The translations under genes were made by a program, and so were the position numbers. The notes under the pieces were generated by a model. That model did no database searches. It saw only the letters and a list, made by a program, of their open reading frames with translations, and had not been told where the DNA came from. A stretch of DNA of 37,245 nucleotides from Candidatus Uhrbacteria bacterium (lineage in GTDB: Bacteria; Patescibacteriota; Patescibacteriia; UBA9934; GWF2-40-263): NCBI GenBank assembly GCA_016188495.1, contig JACPHU010000029.1, forward strand, positions 75,136 to 112,380. Direction: 5' to 3'. The first letter of the stretch is position 1. Each line of letters begins with the position of its first letter. Below are positions 1 through 7,355 of this stretch, piece by piece.

Positions 1-59
1 CAGGCCACGGCGTACGCACTCTTCTAGCGTATCTCAAAACATTTTAGTGTATGGAACCG

Positions 60-329
60 ATGAAAAAAACGTATCGAAAGTTAGTCCTCGTATGTACAAA
101 TAATCGAGAAGATGGGAGAGAATGCTGCGCGCAAAAAGGTTCTGAAGATCTAAAATATAAATTGAAAATGGCTGTAGCAGGCATTGATCCCTCTATCCGA
201 GTAATTAGTTCTGGATGTTTAGATAATTGTTCACATGGAACGTCTGTTGTAGTAATGCCTGATAATCTCTGGTTTGGAAGAGTGACGGAGCGTGATATCC
301 CCGAGCTTATCAAAACAATTATTTCTTAA
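60..329 (+). CDS. (2Fe-2S) ferredoxin, thioredoxin-like fold family
   Basis: ORF 51-329; likely start at MKKTYRK (60). Pattern LVLVCTN...C...SGCLDNCSHGTSVVVMPDNLWFGRV matches small thioredoxin-like 2Fe-2S ferredoxins. Confidence 0.75.
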   Translation: MKKTYRKLVLVCTNNREDGRECCAQKGSEDLKYKLKMAVAGIDPSIRVISSGCLDNCSHGTSVVVMPDNLWFGRVTERDIPELIKTIIS

Positions 330-352
330 CAGCTAGACACAAAATAAATACT

Positions 353-390
353 CCCTGAGCGAAGCGACCCACGGGAGCGAAGTCGAAGGG
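353..390. repeat. Dispersed short repeat R1: CCCTGAGCGAAGCGACCCACGGGAGCGAAGTCGAAGGG
   Basis: Near-identical to 6735-6772 (R2). Ends shared with 716-755 and (inverted) 31671-31710. Confidence 0.85.
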
Positions 391-404
391 TTATCAAGAT
401 ATTT

Positions 405-638
405 ATGTCCATCACCGTCTATTCCACGCCGACCTGTCCTTTTTGCATTCAACTGAAGCGTTATCTAGATGAGCAGAAAGTTGCCTATACCAATGTGGAC
501 GTTTCTTCTTCTCAAGAAAAGGCGCAGGAGATGATCCAAAAATCCGGCCAAATGGGCGTCCCGGTCACAGAGATCGATGGTCAAATCGTCATAGGGTTTG
601 ATAAGAAAAAACTAAATGAATTGTTAGGGATTAAATGA
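405..638 (+). CDS. Glutaredoxin / NrdH-like redoxin
   Basis: MSITVYSTPTCPFCIQLKRYLDE...GVPVTEIDGQIVIGFD; CPFC active site and cis-Pro VPV. Confidence 0.88.
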   Translation: MSITVYSTPTCPFCIQLKRYLDEQKVAYTNVDVSSSQEKAQEMIQKSGQMGVPVTEIDGQIVIGFDKKKLNELLGIK

Positions 639-670
639 AAAGAAGGGGAAGGCCCCTTCTTTTCATTTAA
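631..670. terminator. Perfect 18-bp-stem hairpin overlapping the glutaredoxin stop codon
   Basis: TTAAATGAAAAGAAGGGG-AAGG-CCCCTTCTTTTCATTTAA; arms are exact reverse complements. Confidence 0.75.
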
Positions 671-900
671 ATGAAGCTCCCCGCAGCAAGCTGACGGGGT
701 ATCAAGCTGAATATTCCCTGAGCGGAGGTTCGTTCGACGAACCGGAGTCGAAGGGTACATGTGCAGCCTTCGACGGATTCGACCATTCGACAAGCTCATG
801 GCAGGCAGCTCACCACAGACAGGCTCAGGCAATAAAATACACAGCCGTTCGATCTACTCACGACAGGCAAGCTGACGGGGTATTTACCCTGAGGGAATAA
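671..900 (+). repeat. Composite repeat copy A (about 230 bp)
   Basis: Contains ATGAAGCTCCCCGC...CAAGCTGACGGGGTAT...CCCTGAGCGGAGGTTCGTTCGACGAACCGGAGTCGAAGGG...CAGCCTTCGACGGATTCGA...CAGGCTCAGG.AATAAAATAC.CAGCCGTTCGAT...TATTTACCCTGAGGGAATAA. The same blocks occur in reverse complement at 31518-31757. Confidence 0.85.
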
Positions 901-934
901 AAAACAGCTCGTCTGATAAGAAGAGCTGTCGCGT

Positions 935-1294
935 TTAGAAACTTTTTTTAATTTCGCATTGAGAACCTTCTTCCCCAGAGGAACAGCACAGCGCAAAGGT
1001 ATCGTAGGACATACCGCGCGTATCCGTTGTTCTCGTCTGGTAGGCGTTTCCCGATGCACACCCAATTTTTTGTGCATCAATAGAGTAGGCATCCTTAAGT
1101 GAAAACATCTGATCTTTACCGTGGAATCTTACGATGACTTGCGACGGTTTGGTTTCAAGAGGAGTCTCTTTCGTTCTTGGAAGAATATCTGGTTTGGTAG
1201 CAATGATCAGCAACACAATCGCACTGCTGCAGATGATGAGATCAAACAGCCCAAATTTTTTCCGCATCCGCGTCTGCATCCGTTTTCCTTCCAA
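935..1294 (-). CDS. Hypothetical single-TM protein with Cys-rich C-terminus
   Basis: ORF with N-terminal TM (LIICSSAIVLLII) and C-terminal GC...LCCSSGEEGSQC shared with the pilin-like ORF 1815-2183. Confidence 0.6.
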   Translation of the reverse strand: MEGKRMQTRMRKKFGLFDLIICSSAIVLLIIATKPDILPRTKETPLETKPSQVIVRFHGKDQMFSLKDAYSIDAQKIGCASGNAYQTRTTDTRGMSYDTFALCCSSGEEGSQCEIKKSF

Positions 1295-1350
1295 ATTTTT
1301 TAAAAAACAGCTCGTCCAGTAAGGAGAGCTGTTACGTTGAAAGTCGCTTC

Positions 1351-1782
1351 TCAGCCTGAGGAAGACGATGATCGTCGTGTTACCAACAGACCGATAAGGA
1401 GCAGAAGGGCTCCAATCATGGCTCTTGGCACATCGATTTCATTCACTGTGCTGGCAGTCCACATGAGGTACGGACCACCAATCAGGAAAACACACCGAGC
1501 AAGGAAGGGGATCCATAGGATTAGAAGGCTAGCTCCTGCTCCAACCACAGATCCCATGAGACCACCCAGAACCCCGCCGGCAGGCGTGCACGTTACCGCC
1601 CCTCCAACAGTAACGCCGAATGTGCTCAATAGGATAAAGATACCCAGAATGAAATTCCAGAACCCGTACCAACACATCCAGAACTGACTGGTATTGTGCA
1701 GGGTCAGTACAACACTGTTTGAAACGAAAAACGAAATGGCTCCAATCAGGATACCGATGAAAAAACCATATAACCCACGCAT
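1351..1782 (-). CDS. Hypothetical multi-pass membrane protein
   Basis: 143-aa ORF with about 4 hydrophobic segments; the overlapping + strand ORF 1337-1687 is low complexity. Confidence 0.6.
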   Translation of the reverse strand: MRGLYGFFIGILIGAISFFVSNSVVLTLHNTSQFWMCWYGFWNFILGIFILLSTFGVTVGGAVTCTPAGGVLGGLMGSVVGAGASLLILWIPFLARCVFLIGGPYLMWTASTVNEIDVPRAMIGALLLLIGLLVTRRSSSSSG

Positions 1783-1814
1783 CTTGATTCCTCCTTGTTT
1801 GGTTTTTTAGATCT

Positions 1815-2183
1815 TTAGTTGGTAGAGGTCATCAGCGCACACCGCGGCGCCTCACCCACGGAACCGATGCAACACAGATATACTGAGTCACGAAAGACCA
1901 TCTCTTTCATATCATAGCCTCTTAGTTGAAATGCTACGTTATCTGCCGGCATACAGCCGACGTCCTCAGGATTCACACGGTGCGTTTCGATGAGACGTAC
2001 ATCCCTATACCCCTGACTTTCGAGATACTTGACCGCCGCGATGTTGCTGACGGTATGGCTTTCGCCATAGGACAATACGGTTTTGCCGATGAAGAAATAG
2101 ACGACCAGGGTTATGACGCAACCCACGAAACCGAGAATAAAGACCACGATCATGAGCTCGACTAGGGTAAAACCCTTCTGCAT
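1815..2183 (-). CDS. Type IV pilin-like / pseudopilin protein
   Basis: MQKGFTLVELMIVVFILGFVGCVITLVVYF: canonical prepilin peptidase site (G|FTLVE) and hydrophobic helix. Confidence 0.85.
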   Translation of the reverse strand: MQKGFTLVELMIVVFILGFVGCVITLVVYFFIGKTVLSYGESHTVSNIAAVKYLESQGYRDVRLIETHRVNPEDVGCMPADNVAFQLRGYDMKEMVFRDSVYLCCIGSVGEAPRCALMTSTN

Positions 2184-2304
2184 CTTGATTTTACGAGCGG
2201 TTGAATTCACGTACCTTCTCCTTTTTGTGATGAACTTACCATCCAAGCCTAATGTTCGAATGGAAGATAATAGACTAAAAAGAACTTTTCCTGAGAAAAT
2301 TGGT

Positions 2305-2730
2305 TTAGGTTTCAGTCTGTATTGTTGTGGATTTGTTCAGACCCACGTTGATTTTGACTCTACTTCTGCTGAAGATCACGACCGCAGCAATTCCCAAAAA
2401 GAAACCGTAGTTGTACCAACATCCATTGTTGTGGATTTCGTACATGCTAATTTTGTCCGAGAACAGGGACGCCATCAGCGTGAACACGGCGATAATCCCA
2501 TGCCACACACCGTGCCAAAAACCCGCGGGATAGTTAGAAATTCCCGCTGTGGTTCCTGTGAGATTGTTGAAACTGGGAAAAAAATAATTATCGTAATGAA
2601 GCATTGACAGATTCAATACGATAGCAAAAGCCAAGGTTGCAATCAGAATCAGGATTCTGTTTGAACACTCACTCATCATTTCAGAGTTTCCTTTCAGTTT
2701 TGAGAGAACGACATTTTTATCCGAGTCCAA
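2305..2730 (-). CDS. Hypothetical membrane protein
   Basis: 141-aa ORF with several TM segments (ILILIATLAFAIVLNLSML; GIIAVFTLMASLF; GFFLGIAAVVIFS). Confidence 0.55.
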   Translation of the reverse strand: MDSDKNVVLSKLKGNSEMMSECSNRILILIATLAFAIVLNLSMLHYDNYFFPSFNNLTGTTAGISNYPAGFWHGVWHGIIAVFTLMASLFSDKISMYEIHNNGCWYNYGFFLGIAAVVIFSRSRVKINVGLNKSTTIQTET

Positions 2731-2776
2731 TACTCGAACGTGAAAGATTACTCTAAAAATCAGTTTTTGTCAATCA

Positions 2777-2800
2777 TAAAACCGCCGAAATGGCGGTTTT
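2777..2800. terminator. Rho-independent-like hairpin (AAAACCGCC-GAAA-TGGCGGTTTT)
   Basis: Inverted repeat with A/T tracts on both sides, just downstream of the peroxiredoxin gene. Confidence 0.75.
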
Positions 2801-2809
2801 ATTGTCTTT

Positions 2810-3367
2810 TTAAGCTTTTCCTAGCGTTTCCTTTCCTTGTGTCCAATCAACGGGACAAAGTTCGCCTGTTTGGAGGGCTTTGAGCACGCGTAAGGTTTCA
2901 TCTACAGATCTTCCCACGCCTAGATCGTGATAGAGGGCGTAACGGAGGATTCCTTCGGGATCAATGATAAAGGTTCCTCGAAGAGCGATTCCTTGCTCAG
3001 GCAGTAATACACCATAGTCCCAGCTCATATCTCGGGTAATATCAGAGAAAAGGGGATACTGAAGTTCTCCTAATTCTTTGAGCCAAGCTCTATGAGAATG
3101 AATCGAATCTGTGGATCCTCCAAGCACTTGTGCATTGAGCGCTTTAAATTCTTCGAAACGTTTTGAGAATCCTGTGATTTCTGTAGGACAAACAAACGTG
3201 AAGTCGAGGGGGTAGAAAAAGAGCACGAGCCACTTCCCTTTATAATCTTCAAGTTTCGCTTGGGAAAATTCACCGCCTTTTATGACCGTTTCTACAGTAA
3301 AGTTTGGAGCAGGCTTGCTCACCTGTGCGACTTGAGGGGTGTGCAGTTCTTCAATAAAGTCTTCCAT
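2810..3367 (-). CDS. 2-Cys peroxiredoxin (AhpC/Prx1 type)
   Basis: FYPLDFTFVCPTEITGFSKRFEEF...STDSIHSHRAW...GVLLPEQGIALRGTFIIDPEGILR...GELCPVDW; peroxidatic VCP and resolving CP cysteines. Confidence 0.95.
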   Translation of the reverse strand: MEDFIEELHTPQVAQVSKPAPNFTVETVIKGGEFSQAKLEDYKGKWLVLFFYPLDFTFVCPTEITGFSKRFEEFKALNAQVLGGSTDSIHSHRAWLKELGELQYPLFSDITRDMSWDYGVLLPEQGIALRGTFIIDPEGILRYALYHDLGVGRSVDETLRVLKALQTGELCPVDWTQGKETLGKA

Positions 3368-3410
3368 ATGTTTATAGAGATAAAATGAATAAAATCGTCA
3401 TGATTGTCTG

Positions 3411-3434
3411 GATGCGTTACTATGGTAACGCATC
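3411..3434. other. Perfect 10-bp-stem hairpin in divergent intergenic region
   Basis: GATGCGTTAC-TATG-GTAACGCATC. Confidence 0.6.
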
Positions 3435-3437
3435 ATA

Positions 3438-3567
3438 GAGACCTCTGCAAAACTCGCGATCTTACCTTTCACGGGCGCCCGTTGACCACACTCTCCCTAT
3501 GGGGAATAGGGTTCGTGCGGCTCAACAGCCCGTTCAAGGTAATCTCATCGAGTTTTTCAGAGGTCTC
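3438..3567. repeat. Structured element S, copy 1 (candidate ncRNA or MITE-like element)
   Basis: Outer stem GAGACCTCTGCAAAACTCG / CGAGTTTTTCAGAGGTCTC (one mismatch); inner conserved GCGATCTT, GGCGCCCGTTGACC, CCCTAT..ATAGGG, GGCTCAACAGCCCG, AATCTCATCGAG; shares all blocks with 10377-10502. Confidence 0.75.
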
Positions 3568-3587
3568 ACCATAGACTTTCGTCAATT

Positions 3588-4616
3588 ATGTTTCGATCTT
3601 CTTTATTCTGGTTCATTTCTTTATTGCTTGTGGGAACAGGCGTTGTTTTTTATTTTGAATATCGCTATTACCGAACGCCTCTTATGCAGAGTGGTTCGTC
3701 TGAGAATAATACGGTCTTATATAATGTTCCCGTTGAGACGGATGGTGTGCTTCACGCGATTGATCTTGATGAAATTATGACAGGTACGTTTGATGAGGAT
3801 GCCATTCCCGCTATTGACGCGCCTGTCTATGAATCCATCGCCTCCGCTGATGTCTATTTAAATAATGACGGTTACGGACTGGTTGTTGAGAATGATGATG
3901 CAGTTCGTTTTTATCCTTATCAGATTTTAGTTTGGCATCAGGTGGTGAATGATACCTTTGGAAAAACACGGCTTCTGGTTACCTATTGTCCGCTGTGTTT
4001 TGAGGGGGTTGTGTATCAGGCGCATCCAGACGCCTCCGAAGCCTTTTCTTTCGGTGTCTCAGGAAAAATTTGGAATAACAATACATTGTTATTTGATCGC
4101 TCTAGCCATTCTCTTTGGAGTCAATTGTTAGGGGAAGCTCTTGTGGGTCCTCGTACAGGAGCAAAACTCGACCGATATCCCTCTTATTCCACAACCTGGG
4201 CTTCCTTTAAAGAAGCGTATTCTTCTGCGGAAGTTCTTTCACGGGAAACCGGCTACATCCGTGATTACACCCAAGATCCTTATGAACGTGAAGGATACTA
4301 TTCGTCTTCGGCTATCTGGTATCCTCTTTCTCATGAAGATGGACGTTTGGAAGCAAAAGAACTTGTTTACGGATATCAATCAGGAGATTTTCAAAAAGCC
4401 TATTCGCAGGAATGGATAAAACAAGCTGGTTCTATTCAAGATATGATTGGATCAGAGTCTTTCAAACTGATTTGGGATGAGGATCTGCAAACAGCTCGTC
4501 TTTTTTCTCAACTATCGGGGGATTCTGAATTGGAAACGGAACATCCTTTGCAAAAAATGTTCTGGTTTTGCTGGGCAACGATGTATCCTGATACGGAAGT
4601 TTCTATTGAAAATTAA
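3588..4616 (+). CDS. DUF3179 domain-containing protein, N-terminal TM/signal anchor
   Basis: LLVTYCPLCFEGVVYQ...FGVSGKIWNNNTLLFDRSSHSLWSQLLGEALVGPRTGAKL is characteristic of DUF3179. Confidence 0.85.
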   Translation: MFRSSLFWFISLLLVGTGVVFYFEYRYYRTPLMQSGSSENNTVLYNVPVETDGVLHAIDLDEIMTGTFDEDAIPAIDAPVYESIASADVYLNNDGYGLVVENDDAVRFYPYQILVWHQVVNDTFGKTRLLVTYCPLCFEGVVYQAHPDASEAFSFGVSGKIWNNNTLLFDRSSHSLWSQLLGEALVGPRTGAKLDRYPSYSTTWASFKEAYSSAEVLSRETGYIRDYTQDPYEREGYYSSSAIWYPLSHEDGRLEAKELVYGYQSGDFQKAYSQEWIKQAGSIQDMIGSESFKLIWDEDLQTARLFSQLSGDSELETEHPLQKMFWFCWATMYPDTEVSIEN

Positions 4617-4626
4617 TGAGAGATCT

Positions 4627-5301
4627 ATGGCTACGTTATTTGTTGTCGCAACTCCTATTGGAAATCTTTCGGACTTGAGTGAGCGTGCGAAAAAAACGCT
4701 TGCTTGTGTTCAAACGATTTTGTGTGAAGATACACGCGTGACCGGAAAGTTGTTGTCTGTTTATGGGATTCACGTTCCTCTGTTATCCTACCACCAGCAT
4801 TCAGGACAATTTAAAACACAGAAAATTATAGAATTATTAGAAGAACAGAAAGATCTAGCTCTGGTGACCGATGCGGGAACTCCCACGATTTCTGATCCTG
4901 GTGGAAAGCTGATTGAAGAACTGCTCGGTCATTTTGGAGAACATTTAACGATCACGCCCATTCCAGGACCCTCAGCCCTTATCGCCGCGCTTTCTATTGC
5001 TGGTGTTCCTGCTGATGAATTCACTTTTTTGGGTTTTCCACCGCATAAAAAAGGACGACAAACTTTTTTTGATCGTTTAGCCCAAATGGCTTCTACTGTG
5101 GTTATCTATGAAAGCACCCACCGTATTCTCAAGACGCTTGATGAGATCCATAAACGTACGCCCGAACGACACCTCGTTGTTTGTCGGGAACTGACAAAGA
5201 TGTACGAAACAATTTATCGAGGCTCTGCACAAGAGGTGACAGTCAAGCTTCAATCCACTAGTATCAAAGGCGAATTTGTCATTGTTTTTTCTCCACTATG
5301 A
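4627..5301 (+). CDS. rsmI: 16S rRNA (cytidine(1402)-2'-O)-methyltransferase
   Basis: MATLFVVATPIGNLSDLSERAKKTL...CEDTRVTGKLL...TDAGTPTISDPG...PIPGPSALIAALSIAGVP; ATG at 4627. Confidence 0.95.
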   Translation: MATLFVVATPIGNLSDLSERAKKTLACVQTILCEDTRVTGKLLSVYGIHVPLLSYHQHSGQFKTQKIIELLEEQKDLALVTDAGTPTISDPGGKLIEELLGHFGEHLTITPIPGPSALIAALSIAGVPADEFTFLGFPPHKKGRQTFFDRLAQMASTVVIYESTHRILKTLDEIHKRTPERHLVVCRELTKMYETIYRGSAQEVTVKLQSTSIKGEFVIVFSPL

Positions 5302-6740
5302 AATCGTATTACATCACAACCACTTTGCCATACGTAAATGCAAAGCCTCATATAGGATTTGCATTGGAAATAATTCAAGCCGATGTGCTTGCTCGTTTTT
5401 ATCGCTCTAAAGGCTATGAGGTTATTTTCAATACAGGTACCGATGAGCATGGACAAAAAATTTACGAGAAAGCCCTAGAAGAAGGGAAGGAACCCAAAGC
5501 GTATGTTGATGAATATGCGCGCAAGTTTGACGCACTTAAAGAAGCCCTCAATTTGAGCTACACCCACTTTATTCAGACAAGCGATCCTCGCCATAAGCAA
5601 GCGGCTCAAGCCTTCTGGCTGCGCTGCCTTGAGAAGGGCGACATTTATAAAGCTCGTTATCAAGTGAAATATTGTGTCGGATGTGAATTGGAAAAAACAG
5701 ATTCCGAACTCGTGAATGACCATTGTCCTGTTCATCCAAACCTTGAACTCCAACTGGTAGATGAAGAAAATTATTTTTTTCGTTTTTCAAACTATCAACA
5801 GCAACTGTTGGAACTTTATGGGCAACGTCCAGATTTTGTTGTCCCAGAGAATCGTCTGAAAGAAATAAAAACATTTGTGGAAGGAGGGCTTAAGGATTTT
5901 TCCGTTTCTCGTATCAAAGCCAAAATGCCGTGGGGGGTGGCTGTGCCAAATGACGAGGAACAGGTGATGTACGTTTGGTTTGACGCCCTGGTGAATTATA
6001 TTTCTACGCTTGGATGGCCGGATGAACAAAGTTCGTTTAAAGATTTTTGGCCGGGTGTTCAAGTCGCTGGAAAAGATAACCTCAGACAACAATCCGCCAT
6101 GTGGCAGGCCATGTTGTTCTCTGCCGGAATCCAAGCCTCTAAACAAATTTTTATTCATGGATTTATTACCTCTGGCGGACAAAAGATGAGCAAGAGTCTT
6201 GGCAACGTCGTCGACCCTTTTGAAATGGTTGAAGAATACGGTACGGATGCTTTGCGTTACTATTTGTTGCGTGAAATTCCTTCGTATGATGATGGGGATT
6301 TTTCTCGTGAACGTATGGAACAGCGTTACGCGGAACTTGCAAACCGTTTGGGAAACCTTGTGGGTCGCGTGGCGGCTATGGCACAAAAATATTTTGAAGG
6401 AAAACTTGAAGCGGTTTGCGATGATTGGTCACAGTGGGAGAATGCTCTGGAGGAGGCTTTGAAACGTTATGATTTTAGAGCCTATGTTGATCAGGTTTTT
6501 GAAGTCGTAGACCAAGCAAATGAAGAAATCGATCGCAAAGCTCCGTTCAAGTTAGTGAAAGAAGACAAGGCAGCGGCCGAGCAGGTGCTTTCACGTGTGT
6601 GTGACCAGATTCGATTTATCGGTCGATCTTTGGAACCGATTCTTCCACAGACCTCGCAAGAAATATTGCGACGGTATGGTACGATAGTGGAAACAGGAGA
6701 AGCTTTATTTCCCCGTAGAGACGAACGAAATATTCCCTGA
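5298..6740 (+). CDS. metG: Methionyl-tRNA synthetase
   Basis: YITTTLPYVNAKPHIGFALEIIQADVLARF; GQKMSKSLGNVVDP. The C-terminal codons and stop overlap repeat R2. Confidence 0.97.
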   Translation: MKSYYITTTLPYVNAKPHIGFALEIIQADVLARFYRSKGYEVIFNTGTDEHGQKIYEKALEEGKEPKAYVDEYARKFDALKEALNLSYTHFIQTSDPRHKQAAQAFWLRCLEKGDIYKARYQVKYCVGCELEKTDSELVNDHCPVHPNLELQLVDEENYFFRFSNYQQQLLELYGQRPDFVVPENRLKEIKTFVEGGLKDFSVSRIKAKMPWGVAVPNDEEQVMYVWFDALVNYISTLGWPDEQSSFKDFWPGVQVAGKDNLRQQSAMWQAMLFSAGIQASKQIFIHGFITSGGQKMSKSLGNVVDPFEMVEEYGTDALRYYLLREIPSYDDGDFSRERMEQRYAELANRLGNLVGRVAAMAQKYFEGKLEAVCDDWSQWENALEEALKRYDFRAYVDQVFEVVDQANEEIDRKAPFKLVKEDKAAAEQVLSRVCDQIRFIGRSLEPILPQTSQEILRRYGTIVETGEALFPRRDERNIP

Positions 6741-6772
6741 GCGGAGCGACCCAAGGGAGCGAAGTCGAAGGG
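6735..6772. repeat. Dispersed short repeat R2, overlapping the metG stop codon
   Basis: CCCTGAGCGGAGCGACCCAAGGGAGCGAAGTCGAAGGG; compare 353-390. Confidence 0.85.
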
Positions 6773-6795
6773 GTTTGACTCACTTTTAACATACT

Positions 6796-7353
6796 ATGGG
6801 TTTCATCGATATCGTTCTTATTGTCATCATTGGCGCGTTCGTTTTTTCTGGATTTTTTTTCGGTTTATTCCATACATTGGGGTCTGTCATTGGAACCATT
6901 GTCGGAATTATCTTTGCTTCAAGACTGATAGACCCGGCGTTTTCAACGTTCGGGTTTTTGTTTGGAGGCGGAACGACCGCAAAGATCATTCTCTTCATTT
7001 TCATTTTTTTCCTTATCACCAGAGCGGTCGGACTGGTCTTCTGGTTTTTGTCGAAGTTTTTCCATTTTTTTTCTTGGATTCCGTTTCTTCGGTCGTTTGA
7101 TCGTGTGTTAGGAGGTTTTTTTGGATTTATCGAAGGGATCATCGTTGTGGGGGTTGTTCTTTTTTATGCCATGCAGATTCTTCCGGATGATACTCTTCGT
7201 GATGTTCTTGAGACCTCGCGCGTTGCTGATTTTCTTATTGTAACCATGACGACGTTACAAATATTCTTCCCGGAATATGCCCGACAAGCCGTTGAATCTG
7301 CGGCGGACTCGACCGCACGCACCATTCCTCCTCCAGTCACCACGGCACCTTGA
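6796..7353 (+). CDS. CvpA-like membrane protein
   Basis: MGFIDIVLIVIIGAFVFSGFFFGLFHTLGSVIGTIVGIIFASRL...; four TM segments, CvpA-like N-terminus. Confidence 0.65.
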   Translation: MGFIDIVLIVIIGAFVFSGFFFGLFHTLGSVIGTIVGIIFASRLIDPAFSTFGFLFGGGTTAKIILFIFIFFLITRAVGLVFWFLSKFFHFFSWIPFLRSFDRVLGGFFGFIEGIIVVGVVLFYAMQILPDDTLRDVLETSRVADFLIVTMTTLQIFFPEYARQAVESAADSTARTIPPPVTTAP

Positions 7354-7355
7354 TT

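Noticed and set aside
581-1092. Minus-strand ORFs 581-832 and 796-1092
   Set aside because: They run through repeat copy A and the terminator hairpin or overlap the better ORF 935-1294; the translation is repeat-derived.
1337-2607. Plus-strand ORFs 1337-1687, 1926-2165 and 2113-2607
   Set aside because: Opposite to minus-strand ORFs with a clear pilin signal or TM pattern; Pro/Arg/Thr-rich shadow translations.
3438-3567. Element S as a simple Rho-independent terminator
   Set aside because: Much longer than a terminator, multi-stem with conserved loops, no consistent U-tract, and one copy lies in the middle of an essential operon.
3499-3780. Plus-strand ORF 3499-3780
   Set aside because: Starts inside structured element S and overlaps the DUF3179 gene in another frame.
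5475-6386. Long antisense ORFs within metG (5475-5753, 5569-5874, 5787-6386)
   Set aside because: Antisense to a well-conserved gene; composition is typical of shadow ORFs.
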